From positions 744,001 to 808,000 of the forward strand of contig NC_063013.1 in the NCBI RefSeq assembly GCF_020509005.1: a stretch of 64,000 nt of DNA. Reading direction: 5' to 3'. Shown one piece after another: positions 1 through 11,468 of this stretch. A program made the position numbers and the translations under genes. The stretch is from Fulvia fulva. Lineage: Eukaryota; Ascomycota; Dothideomycetes; Mycosphaerellales; Mycosphaerellaceae. The notes under the pieces were generated by a model. It had not been told where the DNA came from, made no database searches, and saw only the letters and a program-made list of their open reading frames with translations. Numbering within the stretch: position 1 is the stretch's first letter; each line of letters opens with the position of its first letter.

Positions 1-1790
1 CTGGTTATAACGAGACTCTCCGAGGCGGTAGAGGAACACTCCCTACTCCCGGACACCTAGATAGGTGCGCGCCTATAGCGATCGACGCTATCCGCGATAG
101 AACTTATCACCTCTTAGGTAAAGGCTATCTAGTATAAGAATAGGGACAAGGTGGCTTCCTTACTTAGCCTAGATATATCGGGAGCCTTCGACTACGTGTT
201 ATACCCGCGGCTTCTCTATATCCTAAGGTCGAAAGGACTCCCTGAGTGGCTTGTCAACTTCGTACGGTCCTACCTCCAAAACCGTAGTACGTCGATCCTA
301 GTCGGCTAGTATAGAAGCCTATTTTAAGCAGTCTATACTAGAATCCCGTAAGGCTTAACGCTAGCACCTATTCTGTTCCTCTTCTTTATAGCGACGCTAC
401 ACCCAGCCCTAGAATCCCAGAACACCGCTACGAGCGGCTTCGTAGACGACATAAACATCCTAGCGTAGTCTTCCTCGACTAAGGAGAACTGTAGGCTACT
501 AGAAGAGAAGCACAAGATCTACGAGGACTAGGCTAGGAGGCACGGGGCTCGGTTTGCCCTAGAAAAGTACAATCTGATACACTTTACGCGCCGGCCACGG
601 TTCTACAATATGCAAGCTTCTATCTAGATACAGGGGCACACGACTAACCCGGCAAATCAGCTTAGGATCCTCGGACTATAGGTAGACCCGGCGCTACGGT
701 AGAGGAAGCACGTATAGGTAATATTACGGAAAGCTAAACAGAATATAGTATTATGCTAGAGGCTCACTACGTCTATATAGGGGGCGGACTTCCGGTAGTC
801 ACGACTTCTATATACGGCTATTATACGGCCAGTCCTTACCTATAGCAGCTAAGTATAGTCCTTAGGCGAGAGGGCCTGCCTATCGAAGGGACTCGTCGCG
901 CCGCTAGCGAAGATCTAAAACTAATGCCTAAGGAAGGTCACCGGGGCATATAAGTCGACACTAACGAGGATGCTTAAGCACGAGACCGCTATACCGCCGA
1001 TCGACCTATATATCTAGGGACTACGGACCTCCTACTTAGGCAAGTCGGCATAGTACCTAGTACAGAAGGTCATCGCTAGTACAGTCGTAAGGGCCCGCGA
1101 ATCAGTACTAGCGTATAGGGGCATTCGACCCGGAAACGAGCCGAACTACCGGGCAAGGGACGAATAGCTAGTAACACAATAGGAAGGTAAGAAATCGTTT
1201 GTAGAGTAACTATAGAAAGAGAGGTGGAATAACTAGGTTATAGGGCATAGTAGACGCCCTTAGCTAGCGGGACAACCTAAGGAATAGTTAGCTACAAAAT
1301 CCGCGGTCAAGCACCCCCCGAAGCTTATCTACTACCGCCTTACGAGGGCATAGAGTAGCATAGCAACCTAACTACGAAGCGAACACATCGGCTTCTAGGG
1401 GTACCTATTATAGAGGAAGGTTCTAGGATATACGAATACTAGCTGCCCCTACGGCTATCGCTCCTAGAACGTACGGCACGTACTCCTCGTCTGTCCGAGG
1501 TGGTCGCTAGGAAGGGGGGAGTAGATAGTAAAGGCGAGGAACCGGACGATTGGGGTACTTCTTAACAACGCTGAAGACCTACGGCGTATTACGAACTAGA
1601 TACTAGAGAAGGGCTAGCTAGAACAGTACCGCCTAGTAGGAGCAGTGTAGGAAGAGAGGACACGACGTAGCGCGACGAGACCGGCTAGGAGCGGGGGCTA
1701 ACGGGGTAGTGACATAGACTACGTACGTTCAGAGGGAAAGCTAAACTAGACAAGGAGTAGTCGGGGGCGGGAAGGGTTTTCACCTATTCG
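1..1790 (+). mobile_element. Degenerate LINE (non-LTR) retrotransposon, 3' part with reverse transcriptase, RIP-mutated
   Basis: Translating the plus strand across its stops gives a non-LTR reverse transcriptase. It shows a DISGAFDYV block near 165-200, a PQGLTLAPILF-like block near 345-385, and the catalytic FVDD motif (the YADD equivalent) at 439-450. Further on, at about 1315-1510, is the C-terminal region typical of fungal LINEs, with a Cys-rich stretch (SCPYGY, then HVLLVCPRW) like the CCHC knuckle. The left end runs off the window. In-frame stops are almost all TAG and fall where Trp or Gln is expected, as C-to-T change at CpA would produce (TGG or CAG to TAG). It is non-coding now. The clade (Tad1/I-like) is a guess. 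Confidence 0.85.
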
Positions 1791-1985
1791 GGTTTCCCTT
1801 TGTATATAACAATAGATATATACCTATATAGGCCGGATAGGGTCCTAGAATAGGGGAATGACAAATCTATCTATATATAGATACACGCTATCCTATTAGG
1901 TCCTTCTTCGTCTTTTATATAATCCGCCGTCTTCTACTACTACGTAACTCGTACCTATTTAATAGAATACTATATTAGTCCTTCC
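1791..1985. other. AT-rich spacer between two transposon relics
   Basis: A TA-rich stretch with runs such as tatatatata lies between the LINE C-terminal region and the pogo transposase relic. It probably holds the LINE 3' end and the pogo 5' end or target, but I see no clear terminal inverted repeat, poly-A tail or target-site duplication. Confidence 0.4.
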
Positions 1986-3490
1986 TCGTTCTCTATTACC
2001 TATCCTAACTTCTATATATATATATACTATACCTATTTAATATCGACCTTAATTCGCGAGGATTCGTGCCTACCCTTAGCGAGGTAGTAGATATAGCGGA
2101 TAAGCTACTCGGTAAATGCGACGCGGATCCGGTAGGTAAGAACTAGGTAGAGAGATTCGTTTCGCGCTCTACCGAGCTTAAAACGGCCTTTAACCGAGCG
2201 AAGGACCGTTAGAGAATACTCTAGGAAGATCTAGAAGTTATAAGCGCCTAGTTTAAGCTTATATAAGAGACAATTACTAAGTATAGCGTATATAACGAGG
2301 ATATCTATAACTTCGATAAGACGGGCTTTTAAATAGGCGTAATTAGCTCTATAAAAGTCGTTACTAGCTTAGAACAACGCTCTTACCCTACGGCTACTTA
2401 GCCTAGTAATAGAGAGTAGGTTATAGTTATTTAGAGCATCTATACCGCTAGCTACTCGACCCCGCCCTTTATTATCTATAAAGGGCGCGTCTATATTTTA
2501 GTATAGTACGAAGAGGTAGATATACCGCGGAATTAGAAGCTTACGGTCTCCGAGAATAGATAGACAAATAACGTACTTAGCCTCGAGTAGTTAAAGCACT
2601 TTAACGCGTATATAGAGGCGCGTTCTATAGGTAGCTATAGGTTACTTATTTTAGACGGCTATAAGAGCTATTTAAACTAGGGTTTTAAGGACTACTATCT
2701 AGACTATAAGATCCTTACGCTCTATATACCGGCGTATTCGTCGTATATTCTATAGCCTCTTAACGTGATTTGTTTTACGCCATTAAAGCTAAAGTACTTA
2801 TAACGCGTACGGGACTTAGCGCGTTAGCGCGTCTTCTATATTAATAAAGAAACCTTCCTTCCGGCGTTTAAAGACGCGTTTTTCGACGTATTTACTGCGA
2901 TAAACTATAAGAAGGCCTTTAAGGCTATAGAGTTAGTTCCTATTAACGCGTAAGTAGTACTTGATCGCCTTAATATACGCCTACGAACCCCGCTAGGACT
3001 ACCCCCGCCTTAGACGACATTATAGTAGTCTTAAACTCCGAGTAATTCGAAGGAGTTTACGTCGTAATCTAAGCTTATATACGACGCTATACTAAGTAAC
3101 TCTAAAACAGCTTATAATAGCTTCTCTTAGCTTATAAAAGGCGGCGAAGTAATACTATAAGAGAATACGCTTCTTAGAGCTCGTAACTCTAAGCTTAAAC
3201 AATAAGTTAAGACTCTTATAAAGCGCCGATCTCGTAAAAAAAAGCGTCTCTAGTATAGCGGGGTCTTAGAGTATAGAGTTAGCTCGTTATAGGTAGTCGT
3301 CGAGTCGTTAAAGGCTATAGAATAGTCAAAGAAGAGTCGTAGGTCAGAGGGTATAAAGGAGGGCTAGCTAAGTAGACGGCGGTATAGTAACTATAGTCGG
3401 ACTAGCTATAACGTACGAACGTACTAGGAAGATAAAGAGAACAATTCTAAATTAGATAAGAGTATTAAGTTCACTAGTTCTCTATTTAAT
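1986..3490 (+). mobile_element. Degenerate pogo-type (Tc1/mariner superfamily) transposase relic, RIP-mutated
   Basis: The plus strand, read through stops, follows a fungal pogo transposase. It has a helix-turn-helix segment (RGFVPTLSEVVDIADKLL, about 2056-2110), then GKN-stop-VERF where the family has GKNWV. The DDE domain follows, with IYNFDKTGF (first Asp), a PPFIIYKG block and LILDGYKSY (second Asp), then IL-stop-PLN where the family has LLQPLD. Gln and Trp codons have become TAG or TAA, and expected His codons read Tyr (DGHESH to DGYKSY, HSSH to YSSY), all explained by C-to-T at CpA on one or other strand. No intact ORF remains. Element ends and inverted repeats were not found. Confidence 0.85.
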
Positions 3491-4160
3491 AGTAGTGAAA
3501 ACGATTAATAAAGAATACGAGTTGGTCGTACTAAGACAAGATTCCTAGCTTACTAGTACTTTACGTTATATACTTTTATTAGTTCTACCTCTTATAAAAC
3601 CTCTAAAATATATATTCTATATACCTTAGCGTTGTTCCTACGATACTACGACTACTATATATAGACGAAGGATATCGTAGTTATTTTATAATAATATAAG
3701 GGCTATAGGTGTCACGGTTCACCTCGTAAGGCTATACTTAGTATTACGTAACCTAGTACGCTAGCGCGCCCGGACCCTAGACCCTGACCTCGACGTTTGC
3801 TTTATCGCGGCTTTACGACTTTCTTATCTTCTCTTCTTCGTAGAACTTATTCGATTCTAAGGTATTAATACGTTTGCGCCCTGTCTTACGCCTTATCCGT
3901 GTTAATAGGAGAACTTTTTAATATAAGAGGGACATAGCGGTACTTTTTAATACAAAAATGTTAAGGAGAGGCAGAGGCCTGCCTTAAAGGAGAGTGAAGG
4001 CACCGCCGAGCGCTATTCGTATATAGACAGTACCTACTACTAGTAGTATACGAGCAAGAGAGCGAGCGAGGCCTCGCAGTCGGTTCGCCGTACGGGCCGG
4101 AGAAACAAAATTCCAGTAGCGCCGAAATCTAGCTACTTACAGGTGCTATGCAAAATTAGT
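3491..4160. other. Unassigned TA-rich sequence, likely RIP-affected transposon flank
   Basis: This stretch keeps the same cta/tag-rich texture as the two relics to its left and has no open frame of note. It probably belongs to the 3' end of the pogo element or to another dead insertion. The texture stops at about 4150-4180, where ordinary sequence begins. Confidence 0.4.
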
Positions 4161-4207
4161 TTTAACTAATTAAAAGTGTCGCTGTCTGTATCGCTAAGGC
4201 GGAGAGA

Positions 4208-4260
4208 CCAACAGCCACAGCCAGAGCCACAGCCACAGCCACAGCCACAGCCACAGCCAT
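4208..4260 (+). repeat. Hexanucleotide tandem repeat (ccacag)n
   Basis: About eight units of a ccacag/cagcca hexamer, one of them altered to ccagag, lie right at the right-hand edge of the RIP-mutated zone. In one frame they would code Gln-Pro repeats, but the reading frame there has no ATG start upstream and is unlikely to be translated. Confidence 0.8.
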
Positions 4261-4409
4261 GGGCGCAGTCCCCCTTTCGTTTAAGATACTACGCTATTAG
4301 TATCCGAATGCATGTAATTATCGCTCGGCAGCCCCTACACTCAACCGCCTGTCGTGGCCCTACGCAAGCTCCGGGACGACGGCGACTTCGTTTCGGGTGC
4401 CTTCGCTCA

Positions 4410-5574
4410 ATGAGGGACATGGGAGTATTTCACCGCAAGATCTACTTTGGATCTTCTTGCTGGCCGTGGCATAAGATGATGCGGCTGCTTTGCGTGACAG
4501 GTCCCAACTACAGCAGTCATTGGCAAGCTCTGGTGACATCGACGGACTACGACCCATCCGCTCTGTCCAACTTGATAGACCTCGATGATGATATTGCGCG
4601 CTTCGCTCCAAGCAGTCTCAATGACCTTCTCCGAAAATATGGCCAGCGTCAATGCTTTGATCCTCGGGACCCATGGACTCCTGCAGCTGGCAACTCCTAG
4701 GTACAGAGCCGTGCTGCACCCTGATTATGATAAAGATCTATGCAGAGTCTTGACAGACTACATCGGCGCGACCCAGAGGTCCGAAGCCCCCGTCCACGAC
4801 CTGGTCTGTGGTGCTAGCAAAGCCAGGAGCAGTCAAGTAGGTTCGCGAAACTCGTTCTCACATAGCTGTGACTCCTTCATGCTGCTCGTCGAGGCCTTCT
4901 GCCATGCTCCACAATTTACAGAAGACCTTGTAGCATTTCTCCAGCCTCTACCTCAAGACTACGCTATTGCAGCAGCATCCGAGGATGACTATGACATCTG
5001 CCTTGACGTTGAATCTGGAGCTTGCTGGCTGTACCAGATTGACACTCTCAGCGGAGACCGCTTCGTGGACGTGGGAGAAGATGCAACGCCATCGATGGGA
5101 CCACTGGGTCATCAAGTCTACGCTGTCCATAGGATCACCCTTAAGCTCTTGCACTGTGCTCCTCCAGCAGGAGAACTTGGCCCGAGAACTGTCGCTGTTC
5201 CTGCCAACACGATGACTGGAGATCATCTGCTACGCCCACGTGGGAACACCTTTGGTAAGATTGTCTTGCTTGTGTGCCGTCAAAGTGCAGCGCGTCGAAC
5301 CCTGGATCTTAAAGTCATCGGGTTCGCTCGGCACTGGGAACACGGCGACGAGGTACCGCCAACGATCTGGCATTGTAGAGAGCGGAGTCGTGTGAAGCTG
5401 AGCAGTAGGGCTACTATGCTCCTTGTCTTGCTTCACCAAAGTGCCGTGCCATGTGTAGCGACGACCTGGGCACAAAGCTGGCATCTTGACGCTGTCGCCT
5501 TGCCGAATTCGAGAGTTCTTATCGCGACGGATCACGACGATGACCATATCTTAGGAACATTGACAGTCGTTTGA
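4410..5574 (+). pseudogene. HET-family (heterokaryon incompatibility) gene remnant, 5'-truncated and frameshifted
   Basis: Two overlapping frames together resemble the region downstream of the HET domain in fungal incompatibility-type proteins. The first frame ends with SLNDLLRKYGQRQCFDPRD, like the 'RxCxDPRDKVYALLGL' motif. The continuation, HGLLQLATPRYRAVLHPDY followed by SKDL-like DKDLCRVLTDYI, lies in another frame that opens at the ATG at 4585 and runs to 5574. The slip is close to 4670, and no intron fits because both sides match. Near the end, GDHLLRP and a following hydrophobic block resemble the GD-x(2)-C-x(2)-G-x(4)-LR segment of this family. The HET core itself is not visible; it may have been lost at the transposon border about 200 bp upstream. 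Family assignment is from short motifs only. Confidence 0.5.
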
Positions 5575-7438
5575 TGCTGTGCGCACATGCTTCAACATCA
5601 GAGTCGTCCCAGTATCTGAATCTTCGCTTCGAACGCTGCAGACTGAAAGCACACTGTATCTACCGCAACCACAAAATCTGTCGATCTCAAACACTTCCCC
5701 TACTCCAAGTGCCTCTAGCGCGAATCCTCTTGCCAAAGACATAAAAAAGTACGGGATCGGTATCATGGCCGCCGCGATGAACCCAAACACCGCAATGCCC
5801 CAGCTAATGCCCATGTTATGCAGCATAGGGCTGATGAACAACGGAAATGCCGCCGCAAACGCACTCCTCAAGGCCGTATTAGCCGCCACAGCACTCGCCG
5901 CATAGCGCTGAAACGTATCGATGAGATAATTGAGCGCAGCCTGGAAGATCGTAAAGAACCCGATGCCCTCAAGAGCGATTCCGATACAGGGTACAATCCA
6001 CGGAGTCGACGGCTGTGAACTCCATGCGAACATGAAAAGACCCGCGGCGAAGACAATACTCCCACCCATCATAGGCGGGAGTCTCGCTTCAGGCACAGGC
6101 CGAAAATTGTTCGCCTTCCAGCGGGAGATGTAGAATTTCTGGTTGAAGAAGTTTGCAAAAGCCCCGATGCAGATTCCCACCAGCATAGCCAGGAAGGGCA
6201 GGGATCCAACCAATTCATTCCAGCCTCGTTCTTCTTCGAACTCGATGGGGAAGGCAGCCAGGGAGGCGTACAGAATCCCGTAGCAGAAGGATGCGTACAA
6301 TGCCATGAGAAAGCAGATCGGTGTTGCAAGGAGCTGGAAGGGACGAACCAGGTATTTATTCGCTAGCTCGACGAGAGAGATGTCCCATTCCTCGTGCTCG
6401 GCGTGAAGGGCCCAATTCCCAGATTCGTGGCGGAGGCGACGGGCTTTGGAGACCAGAAGGACAGGGGCGTAGGATTCGTCCAGGATGATAACGTCGAGGG
6501 TGAGGATGAACATCATCATGATGCCTGTGAGATATTGCGTCCAGCGCCAACCTACACCTGACACAATGAAAGCGCCGCCGACGATGGGACCGATAGTAGG
6601 ACCACCTACGATTGTCATGGCATAGCCGACCATTGCTGCGCCTCGTACTTCCGGAGGCCAGATGTCGCCTAAGACGCCTCCAGTATTGGTGACCGGGGCT
6701 GAGCCGAATAGACCTTGGAAGAAGCGGCATATCATGAGAGTCTGCACGTCTTTCGCAGCTCCTCCTCCGAAGGCGAACATGGCGGAGATGTAGAATGGTA
6801 TCAGGACGGCGAGCTTTCTGCCGTAGACTTCACTTAGCGGAGCCCAGAGTAATTGTCCAATGCCGAACCCAACCAGCAGTAGCGATATGCCCAACGTCGA
6901 CACTTCCGTCCCAATGGAGAATTCTCCTGCAATCTGTGCTGCAGCCGGAGAGTACACACTGCTTGCAAAGGTCGCACACATCGCCGTGAAGCCATACAGA
7001 ATAGTCGTCAAACATTTCTTACGAAAAGTCCAATTCAGCGGCCTGTAAGGATCCTCTTTGCTTTCAATCCGCAGTCGTCTTCTCATGCGTCAAAGGATGT
7101 GTGAACTGACGCCGAGGTACTCGAGACCTCACAGCTGACAGGACCGTCGATGCCGTAGTCGTGGCGCGTTCAAGTCGTTGCGATGGTACTCGAGACAAGC
7201 TGCTGTTACGTGTGCTCGATCTTCGAATGCTTCGAGTGTGCGGTAGACCTTCCATATGCCGTTCCGAGAAAGTACTTGATGCGTCGGAGTTGGACTCCTC
7301 TTCCTCATGGTGCCGCTTCTCGCCTGCTGGGGAGTTGTCGTAGTGCTGATAAGGCGATTCTTCTTGCTCCAGTCTGTTGAGGCCATGGCCATCGCGCTCG
7401 AGGTCTGGCTCACGCTGTGCTTCTGATCGATAGTCCAT
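5551..7438 (-). CDS. MFS drug:H+ antiporter (DHA1-type) gene with frame breaks at both ends
   Basis: The main open frame (7086 to 5551) holds a complete 12-helix major facilitator transporter. Signature stretches include DPYRPLNW just before helix 1, SSVYSPAAAQIAGEF, the motif-A region APLSEVYGRK, and motif C in GGPTIGPIVGG. It resembles the fungal polyamine/multidrug (Tpo1/Flr1-like) group, which exports amines or toxic compounds at the plasma membrane. A 124-codon frame (ATG 7438) supplies the usual long hydrophilic N-terminus ending THPLTHEKTTAD, but it is one frame off the transporter near 7065-7085. A 55-bp intron (donor gtcagt, acceptor aaag) could join them as an alternative. At the 3' end a T6 run near 5742-5748 shifts the frame: the expected tail (YVFGKRIRARG, ending at a stop at 5687-5689) lies in the neighbouring frame. 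The gene is therefore a recent pseudogene, contains sequencing errors, or starts at Met 7086. Confidence 0.8.
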
Positions 7439-7543
7439 GCTGGTTCAGCGATAAGTAGGCGGTCCAATTGTATCTCTCTTGGCCTCTCGAAGCTTGTCCG
7501 TCAATCAGTACTTTACTATAAGATATGATCAAACATCAACGCC

Positions 7544-7561
7544 TTGTACTATACAGTACAA
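7544..7561. promoter_or_regulatory. Inverted repeat ttgtact-atac-agtacaa upstream of MFS gene
   Basis: Two perfect 7-bp arms flank a 4-bp spacer about 106 bp upstream of the MFS ATG at 7438. The dyad could be an operator for a dimeric regulator, but a palindrome this short can occur by chance. Confidence 0.25.
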
Positions 7562-8297
7562 CCAATCCTCTACACGCCTTCCCAATCCCCAGAACCACGG
7601 CACCAAGTCCCTATATAACCCCATCATAGCGCGCCGCTAGTACTGCAAAGAAATCGTTTAAACCACAACAATGACGTCTCCCTCATAGAAAATGGTGCCG
7701 AAGTAGGCCAGGGACATCCGTACTAAGTCCGTCAGTTCGGCACCTGCAAGCCGGGGGAGCCAATGAGGTAGCCGCGAAGCTCGGGTGCAGAGTGCCGAGC
7801 ACAACCCGACGGCAAAGGATTCTCGATTTTATCATGTTCGCTGTTTGGTTGTGGTGATAGTTGCGAGCAGTGCTCCGATATGCGCAGGATGTACGCGTTG
7901 ATGGGTGGGGACTCGATGAGGTTTGAGCCAGGCTGTACCACAGTCTCACTTAGCAGAGGCGAGCTTGGGTAAGCGTAGTAAGTGACGAAATCGTTCCGAT
8001 TGATGAAGTCTCGCTATTTGCTGTGTTCAGCCCGAGAAAGTGTAGCCTCGACGTACTGCTGAATGTGTGGCCAGTCAGACAAGTCCGAAAGAGAGGTCGA
8101 CCTGCTCTGAAAAGACGCTGCTCCGTTGTGAATTGGCGTCGACCAGGTCAGGCAAGATCAAAGTAATGAGTAGTGATAGACGTCCAAAAGAAGCAAGGTG
8201 GGTATATGGATGGTCTGCTACCTATCTTTTTACTCAAAGAGACACTGTCAGTCAAGTACACTAGCAAAATAGTAAGAACACACTCTGGTATCACAGT

Positions 8298-8326
8298 AGA
8301 AGCAGCAGTAGCAGCAGTAGCAGCAC
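8298..8326. repeat. Trinucleotide/nonanucleotide microsatellite (cagcagtag)n
   Basis: About three units of cagcagtag lie in the 3' flank of the septin gene. It is a simple repeat with no coding support. Confidence 0.7.
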
Positions 8327-8665
8327 ATCTCCCGATCCTCCATTAGTACAGTTTCAAAATTCCCCTCGACGTGATTCTGCCGGAGAGTCACATCGACAAT
8401 GATGCTGATGGCGGGTCGGCGGCTGGCTCCAGTCTTGACGAGGCAGATGCAGTGGTGATGTAGATTAGTGACATTAGAGCTCCTCTCAAAACGCCATCAA
8501 CCACCGCTCCAACCTCATCCGATGCGACCGGTACCACAGCAGGGACTTGACGCTGTGAAGCGCTTGCCTCTTTGCTTACCCGCACCTGCCACAGCGATGT
8601 ATTTTCAACCCAACCCTGAAAGCACACACGAACACCACGCTCAATGATCAATATTCGAAGCAGAC

Positions 8666-10355
8666 TTAGCCGCGGAGCGAGAAGCCACCCTTCTTGCGGC
8701 CCTTCTCCTCGACTGGGCGACCGCTTTCGATGCGTGCCTTCTTCTCCTCGAGCTCTTGTCGTTGTCTGTCGAGTTGCTCTTTCATCTCGCGGTGACGGGC
8801 GTAGAGCTCTTCTTCGCTCTGCTTGAGCTTGCTCTCCTTCTCTTGCACCTTCTGCTGGAAGACCATCTTCATCTCGAGCTCCATCTTGGCGAGCTTCTGC
8901 TCGTGCAGTGATCGCTCCTCCTCTTGCTTGACGGCTGGGTTGACCTCTTTGAACACGCTTGGATCTTGTGCGACACCCATCGATGTGAGCTTGTCGGATC
9001 GGTAGTTCTCGTAGAGGAAGTTGTTGGTGTGCTCCTTGAGCTCCTCCATGTGTGTCCTGATAAGCATCTGTCGCAGCTTGACGAAGTCGCAGTGCTCTTC
9101 GTTGTCAACTTCGATGACACCCCATGGGTAGCGACGGCCACGGACCTTGCGGCCTTCTGGCGTTTGGACCTCGGCGTTGGCACCAACAACGGCGAAAGGC
9201 ACCTTCGACATGATCTCGTTGTTCTCGGCAATGGTCTCCTCGTCGTCGAGCTCGTAGCGTGGACCTTCAAAGATGTGGATGTTGTGATGGTGGATGTCGG
9301 CAAGGATCTGAAGATAGTCAGTGAGAGAACATGCCAGGGACTGCGATCTGACTTACACGCTGCTTGAACGACGCGATCTCGTCATCAGTAAGGGTGTCGG
9401 CCTTGGCAATGACAGGAATCAGGTTGACCTTGGTGTGCAGTCTACGCATCACCTCGACATCCAGAGGCTTCAGCGAGTGGCCAGTTGGCTGAATGAAGTA
9501 GACACAGGCGTGAACGCGGTTGTCGACGATGTTCATGCGGTTGATCTTGTTCTCGGAGTCCAAGTAGGTGTCAAAACGCTGCTCAATGTTTTCCACAATG
9601 GGTCTCCACGAGTCATCGTTGTTAACAAAGTCACCAAAGCCGGGTGTGTCAACGACCGTCAAGCGAAGGCGAACGCCATTCTCCTCGATGTCTGCGGAGA
9701 TGGACTGGATGCTGACGGTCTTAGGTGCAAAGTCCAGGGAAGGCTGCTTGCGCTCCTTTGGTGGGTAGAGGGAGGTGTTGAAGAGGGTATTCACGAGAGT
9801 CGACTTTCCAAGGCCGGATTCACCTGCATAGACATGTCAGTGCACCTTCCCACGCAGTGGTGTCGTGGATGCGTGCTCACCAACGACCATAACGTTGAAG
9901 TTGAAGCCTTTTCGCACACTCTTGCGATGCCATTGGTTGGGCAAGTTGGCAAAACCAACGTATCCAGTAAGCTTTCTGCGCACGATGTTCCTCATGTCTG
10001 TCGCTGCCTGCGCTGCCGCCTTAGGGTCTTTTGAGGTCACGGTCTGAGGCGTCTGTTGTCCGCTGGTACCCATGCTGTTGCTCGTTGCTACCAGTGGCGA
10101 TGAAGGCTTGCCGTTAGGAAGTGCTTGGTTCGGGACTGGCGAGGCTCGGTTTGGCGGCGCAGTGGCCGTGCCATTGGGAGAGGCTGCAAGACTCGAGTCA
10201 GTTGATGTTCGTGCTGCGTTCTCTGAGCGCAGCGGACTTGTAACGACGCGGCCCACGGTGGCGATACCCGTATCGAGCGGTACAGGAGTGACGCTGTATG
10301 GGGGCGGGACGGTCTTGTTCGAGCCGGCGCTGCTCGACTTGGAGGAAGTGGACAT
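8666..10355 (-). CDS. CDC3: Septin, Cdc3/AspB type
   Basis: This is a septin GTPase that assembles into hetero-oligomeric filaments at septation sites and hyphal bases. The spliced model is 10355-9881, 9823-9357 and 9307-8666 (introns of 57 and 49 bp), giving 527 residues from the ATG at 10355. The N-terminal about 110 residues are Ser/Thr/Pro-rich and unstructured. Next comes the polybasic stretch before the G domain ([20 protein letters not shown]), the P-loop GESGLGKS at residues 159-166 (split by intron 1), the switch motif DTPGFGD, and AKAD for guanine specificity. A septin-unique element follows, then a charged coiled coil of about 80 residues ([21 protein letters not shown]). The ending matches Aspergillus AspB, the orthologue of yeast Cdc3. 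The frames on both sides of each intron match the family exactly. Confidence 0.95.
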
Positions 10356-11468
10356 GCTTCTGAGCAGTCTGTCCGCGCTCGCACGTTATGGTTGGGGATG
10401 CCGCTGGCCGTAGTGCGCTGGAGAGTGCGTCTTTTGTTGATGTGGTGCTGATGGAGGGGAGAGGAAGTGGAAAGGCTTACCCATGGCGAGTGCGGTCGAG
10501 GTGTTGTTGGGATTCGCAACGTGGAGTGACTTCTGTAATGGATCTGTAGCAGGAGCACATGCGTCAGTCGGTGGTTCCGGAAGCGCTCGCGACAGTCAAT
10601 GCCACAGCAGGCGCGGGTGGTGGTGAGATGGCACGGCTTGTACAGTGAAATTCTGCTCAGCAGTTCAATGTGCCGCGTGTCATTCCACCTGGCGCTTCGC
10701 GCCTACGTGGCTATTTCGTGTCTCGTGTGCAGTCGAGGATGATATCTGGAAGCGATTTGAGACGTACTGTTGATGAGTCCTTATCAATTGGGCGGTGCGT
10801 GTGTTGTTGGGTGTGTCGTCGCTGCCGCGCGAGATGGTAGGGGAACAGGAAGCTGCAGGTGGCAGTTGCAAGTTAAGGGGATTCTTGCAGGGGTCGCACT
10901 TTCGCCGAGCTTGGACCAGCAGGCGAAATCCACCAATCTCTCCACAAGCCCCAAACCTTGAATCAACGTCTCCCCGTGACCTGAGGCCGTTCGCTTAGAG
11001 CCACTACCAAGTCACAGACAATACGTTCGACGTGGTACTGGTATCTTTGCTGGTTGTACAACAATCACCTGACACTCAGGCTACATGTACGGCCAGTAGT
11101 ACTTGCCTGAGATGGCAAGGTTCGGCGTAAGCGGCATGCCGATGCACCTACTACGACCCATTGGGACACTACGAGGGGAAGAAGATTCGATGACAGCTTG
11201 CACTGTGTATTTACGGATTGTGCGCAAAAATTCATCGATGCCCCAGGCGCGACTTTGAGAGAATTAGTACTTGTCAAATGCTTGTGTAAAGCTCGTTGTC
11301 TCACATGTAGTCATACAATGCCTGCAGACATGTGCGAATCCTTGGAACGCCCCATGCCAAGCTTCCATGACGATGAACTGTTGGTTCGTGCAACTTGGGT
11401 ATCGACTAAACTCTCTTCACTATAGGTACCTATGTCATGCATCTGCTCGCATCCTGCGAGGCACGCTC
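10356..11468. other. Intergenic region between septin and EXO70 extension
   Basis: It contains the septin 5' flank and promoter. Short open frames on both strands lack family resemblance and good start contexts. No RNA gene or repeat was recognised. Confidence 0.4.

Larger units (their letters stand above)
7439..8665. other. Intergenic region, MFS promoter and septin 3' flank
   Basis: No supported gene. It holds the upstream region of the MFS gene, with a small perfect inverted repeat at 7544-7561, and the downstream region of the septin gene with a CAG/TAG microsatellite at about 8298-8326. Confidence 0.5.

Noticed and set aside
9321..10034. 237-codon open frame on the plus strand
   Set aside because: Antisense to the septin exons; the frame is open because of codon bias on the real strand.
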